Positions 15,097-16,008 of a DNA stretch of 16,008 nucleotides are shown in pieces; position 1 is the stretch's first letter, and each line of letters opens with the position of its first letter. Under the pieces are notes generated by a model. The model did no database searches, was not told the origin of the DNA, and saw only the letters and a list, made by a program, of their open reading frames with translations. Location of the stretch: contig CAZWUZ010000051.1 of the NCBI GenBank assembly GCA_964637655.1, positions 1 through 16,008 of the forward strand, read 5' to 3'. Source of the DNA: CAZWUZ01 sp964637655 [NCBI: uncultured bacterium] (GTDB lineage Bacteria > DAOPZR01). The translations under genes were made by a program, and so were the position numbers.

Positions 15097-16008
15097 ATGC
15101 GGCACGAAACGCCCGACGAACTGAAAAACGCTCCGACCGGCTGGACCGCCGACATCGTCAAGGTCTTCCTGACCTCGAAGATGTCGGTCCTGCTCATCAT
15201 CGCCTCGCTGGTGGCGGGCGCCTTCGCGCTGCTCTTCACGCCGCGCGAGGAGGATCCGCAGATCATCGTCCCGGTCATCGACGTCGCGGTTGCCATGCCC
15301 GGCGCCTCGGTACAGGAGATCGAGCGGCTCGCTGCCACCCCGCTGGAAACCATCCTCAAGGAGATACCCGGGGTGGAAAACGTCTACACCATGGCGCGTC
15401 CCGGGTCGCTGCTCGCCACCGTCCGCTTCTACGTCGGGCAGGACCGCGAGCAGTCGCTGACCAAGGTCTTCACTGCGCTCGAGGCGAACCGCCACCGCGT
15501 CCCGCCGGGACTGCCGATGTGGCAGGTGACGCCCGTCGATATCGACGATGTCCCCATCCTCTCGCTGACCCTCTACGCGCGTGATCTGGCGGCGTCCGAC
15601 CTGCGCCGCATCGCGCTCGAACTGCAGCAGGATGTTCACCAGCTGCCCGATATCGGGAAGACCGCGGTGGTCGGTGGCGAGCGGCGCGAAGTGCGCCTGA
15701 CGCTTGACCCCGCCCGCCTCGCGGCACATCACCTGACACCGCTCGACATCGCGCAGCGCCTGCCGGCGGCCAACCTCAACCTGCCGGGCGACCGCCTCGT
15801 CAGCGGGCGGGAAACGGCGGTCTATGCCGGGCCGTTCCTGCGCCGCGCCGACGACCTGCGCCGCCTCGTGGTGGCGGTCAATGACGGCAAGCCCGTCTAC
15901 CTCGAAGACGTGGCGGACATCACTGACGGCATCGAGGAACCGCTCACCTATACCCGCATCGGGTTCGGGCCCGGCGCGCCGGCGGAGGTGCGCGGCGACG
16001 GCAGTGAA
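15097..16008 (+). CDS. RND efflux permease, 5' part (runs off the window)
   Basis: The first 304 codons of a permease that should be about 1000 residues or more. Residues 1-25 are cytoplasmic; TM1 is about 29-48 (SVLLIIASLVAGAFALLFTP), followed by REEDPQI, a signature of the AcrB/HAE1 and related RND group. The porter domain then reads VAMPGASVQEIERLAATPLE (PN1 start), IPGVENVYTMARPG, and DVPILSLTLYARDLAASDLR. The protein uses the proton gradient to export drugs, lipids or metals; the substrate is not clear from this part. It follows the adaptor by one base. The frame stays open to the last base, and no disruption is seen. Confidence 0.93.
   Translation, partial: MRHETPDELKNAPTGWTADIVKVFLTSKMSVLLIIASLVAGAFALLFTPREEDPQIIVPVIDVAVAMPGASVQEIERLAATPLETILKEIPGVENVYTMARPGSLLATVRFYVGQDREQSLTKVFTALEANRHRVPPGLPMWQVTPVDIDDVPILSLTLYARDLAASDLRRIALELQQDVHQLPDIGKTAVVGGERREVRLTLDPARLAAHHLTPLDIAQRLPAANLNLPGDRLVSGRETAVYAGPFLRRADDLRRLVVAVNDGKPVYLEDVADITDGIEEPLTYTRIGFGPGAPAEVRGDGSE

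Overview
The window is high-GC bacterial DNA, most of it by eye well above 65% GC, with compact gene spacing, frequent GTG starts and translationally coupled overlaps. An RND efflux pump with a periplasmic adaptor and an L,D-transpeptidase point to a Gram-negative envelope. I cannot fix the phylum from sequence alone. The small interspersed palindromic repeats and the membrane glycosyltransferase family are compatible with several high-GC Gram-negative groups, including the PVC superphylum, and this is only a guess.

Layout. Positions 1-1600 are visibly lower in GC (about half in some lines) than the rest. They hold a radical SAM gene with its own promoter and, convergent to it, the frameshifted 3' remnant of an unrecognised gene; this looks like acquired DNA. 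From about 1688 an extended -10 promoter drives an orphan ABC-type substrate-binding protein (PF04392-like), which overlaps a nitroreductase by GTGA. After a repeat-filled convergent gap come two minus-strand genes reading leftwards: a concentrative nucleoside transporter (5740-4253) and a SAM methyltransferase (4247-3546). To the right, a plus-strand cluster follows: a small DUF6884-like protein, a 1326-residue hybrid histidine kinase, and a GT-C type membrane glycosyltransferase-like protein, separated by 1 base and then overlapping by 4. After another repeat-rich gap comes a four-gene operon: a K+ channel with an RCK domain, a membrane-anchored L,D-transpeptidase, an RND adaptor and an RND permease that runs off the window end.

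The most interesting structure outside the genes is a family of three non-coding elements of 107-133 bp (3354-3460, 5828-5948 inverted, 12006-12138) with about 11-bp terminal inverted repeats (GCAACTRTTCA) and two strong internal hairpins. A degraded fourth copy may lie at 11943-11985. A paired base change in one hairpin stem suggests that the structure is maintained. One copy is flanked by a perfect 36-bp direct repeat. Another lies in the probable leader of the kinase operon. A third ends 12 bp before the likely channel promoter.

I see no CRISPR array, tRNA, rRNA, complete insertion sequence or phage gene. Nothing here can be called a new defence or biosynthetic system with confidence. The leads most worth following are the repeat family, the cysteine-rich pseudo-receiver inside the kinase, and the radical SAM protein with a degenerate C-terminal domain.
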